5,808 nt of DNA from JAENVT01 sp031412355. GTDB lineage: Bacteria > Actinomycetota > Acidimicrobiia > Acidimicrobiales > Ilumatobacteraceae. A program made the position numbers and the translations under genes. The stretch lies in NCBI GenBank assembly GCA_031412355.1, contig JANOCR010000103.1, positions 1-5,808 of the forward strand, written 5' to 3'. This document shows, in pieces, positions 5,157 to 5,808 of this stretch. The notes under the pieces are model-generated. The model did not search any database, was not told the origin of the DNA, and worked only from the letters and a program-made list of their open reading frames with translations. How positions within the stretch are numbered: the stretch's first letter is position 1; every line of letters begins with the position of its first letter.

Positions 5157-5808
5157 TCCGCCGTCGTCGGCCCGATGATCGGTGAACCGCTCGACGGGGG
5201 TCTTTCCGCTGTCGAGCTCGCCGTTGGTCCAGTCCGGCTGCTTGTCAGCCTGCGTGGTGTCGACGATTGCCCCCTGCGTGCCGATGTCGACCAGTGGCGC
5301 GATGAGTTGCACTGCGACGGGTGTCGCGCCGGGTTCGAACATGGCCTTGATCTGATGATCGAATGCCTTCAGCAGACTCCCGACGACAGCTTGTTGCTGA
5401 GCCGCCAGGTTGCAGCGGGCTCCGTCGGCAACCGTCAGGAGCTTGTCGTTCACGGTCACCAGATCCTCGGGCGCACCCTGCCCAGCAGCAGCCTGGCCCA
5501 GCAGCCGGGCAATCTCCGCACCGTCCTGCTTGCATGGCGTGCACTGCCCGCACGATTCGACAGCGAGGAACTGTGACACTCCGGCGGCCACGCTTATCAT
5601 CGGGGTGTTGTCGCCGATCACGATGAAGCCGGCAGATCCGAGGCCGGTGCCGATCGCCGCCATCGCCTCGTAGCTGTGTGCCGTGTCGTGTTGGTCGGCG
5701 GTCAGCACAGCGCTCGAGACGCCGACCAAGACGGCGGCGACGTCGACGCCACGCAGCACACCACCGGCGGCCGTGTCGATCACGACCCGCAACGGGGTGC
5801 CCATCGGC
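5154..5808 (-). CDS. NuoF-like protein, C-terminal SLBB/Fe-S part, 5'-truncated by window edge
   Basis: This is the C-terminal portion of a protein related to the NADH-binding 51-kDa subunit (NuoF/HoxF type). The frame is open to the right edge: a proline codon precedes the first visible Met, giving PMGTPLR like the family's GTPLR segment, so the N-terminal FMN/NADH-binding domain should lie outside. Numbering from that Met, an SLBB-like region (1-40) leads to GTGLGSAGFIVIGDN (52-66), and the Fe-S motif ESCGQCTPC gives Cys85, Cys88 and Cys91, with a fourth ligand at Cys131 (CNLAAQQQ). This matches the CxxCxxC-x39-C spacing of the NuoF 4Fe-4S site. The DETTC-type stretch of true NuoF is replaced by DNTP, and there is a longer, polar 60-80 residue tail, so it is probably not a complex I subunit. 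It ends 11 nt before dprE1. The electron partner is unknown. Confidence 0.8.
   Translation of the reverse strand, partial: PMGTPLRVVIDTAAGGVLRGVDVAAVLVGVSSAVLTADQHDTAHSYEAMAAIGTGLGSAGFIVIGDNTPMISVAAGVSQFLAVESCGQCTPCKQDGAEIARLLGQAAAGQGAPEDLVTVNDKLLTVADGARCNLAAQQQAVVGSLLKAFDHQIKAMFEPGATPVAVQLIAPLVDIGTQGAIVDTTQADKQPDWTNGELDSGKTPVERFTDHRADDGG

Noticed and set aside
4225..5178. Long plus-strand frame (317 codons) opposite dprE1
   Set aside because: It is antisense to an unmistakable dprE1, rich in Asp, His, Gln and Gly with no recognisable motif, and is explained by GC-rich codon bias keeping the opposite strand open.
5802..5804. ATG at 5804 as the start of the NuoF-like gene
   Set aside because: The codon before it gives Pro, matching the PxGTPLR family context, and the protein would start in the middle of the fold.

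Overview
The window is a fully coding, GC-rich stretch with strong G/C preference at third codon positions, GTG and TTG starts, and very tight gene packing. Together with a recognisable DprE1/DprE2 pair (decaprenylphosphoryl-arabinose synthesis), this points to an actinomycete (Actinomycetota). The protein style and the absence of the mycobacterial emb/aft neighbours suggest a lineage outside Mycobacteriales, possibly Acidimicrobiia, but that placement is inference. No RNA gene, mobile element or CRISPR array was seen, and no gene-free stretch exceeds about 15 bases.

Left arm, plus strand (1-1866): two tandem extended short-chain dehydrogenase/reductase genes of the NAD-dependent epimerase/dehydratase type. 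The first is cut by the left window edge. The second starts inside the stop of the first (ATGA overlap). They look like paralogues with the same Ser-Tyr-Lys active-site layout.

Right arm, minus strand (1863-5808, transcribed right to left): (i) the C-terminal part of a NuoF-like protein with a four-cysteine Fe-S motif, cut by the right edge; (ii) dprE1, a flavoprotein oxidase; (iii) dprE2, its partner ketoreductase; (iv) a GT4-family glycosyltransferase. Spacings are 11 nt, 3 nt and a probable 8-nt overlap, so these four probably form one transcription unit. DprE1 oxidises the 2'-hydroxyl of decaprenylphosphoryl-ribose and DprE2 reduces the keto intermediate to decaprenylphosphoryl-arabinose, the lipid-linked arabinofuranose donor for cell-wall arabinan. 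The glycosyltransferase and the two epimerase-like genes fit a cell-envelope polysaccharide region, although their substrates cannot be read from sequence.

The two arms converge and interlock: their last genes share a CTAG palindrome that provides a stop codon on both strands. The most notable points are an alanine in DprE1 at the position of the benzothiazinone-target cysteine, the NuoF-like Fe-S protein directly upstream of dprE1, a GT4 enzyme where mycobacteria carry aftA, and a possible leaderless promoter just before dprE1. I did not find a clearly new system; the window is mainly a recognisable envelope-biosynthesis locus with an unusual arrangement.
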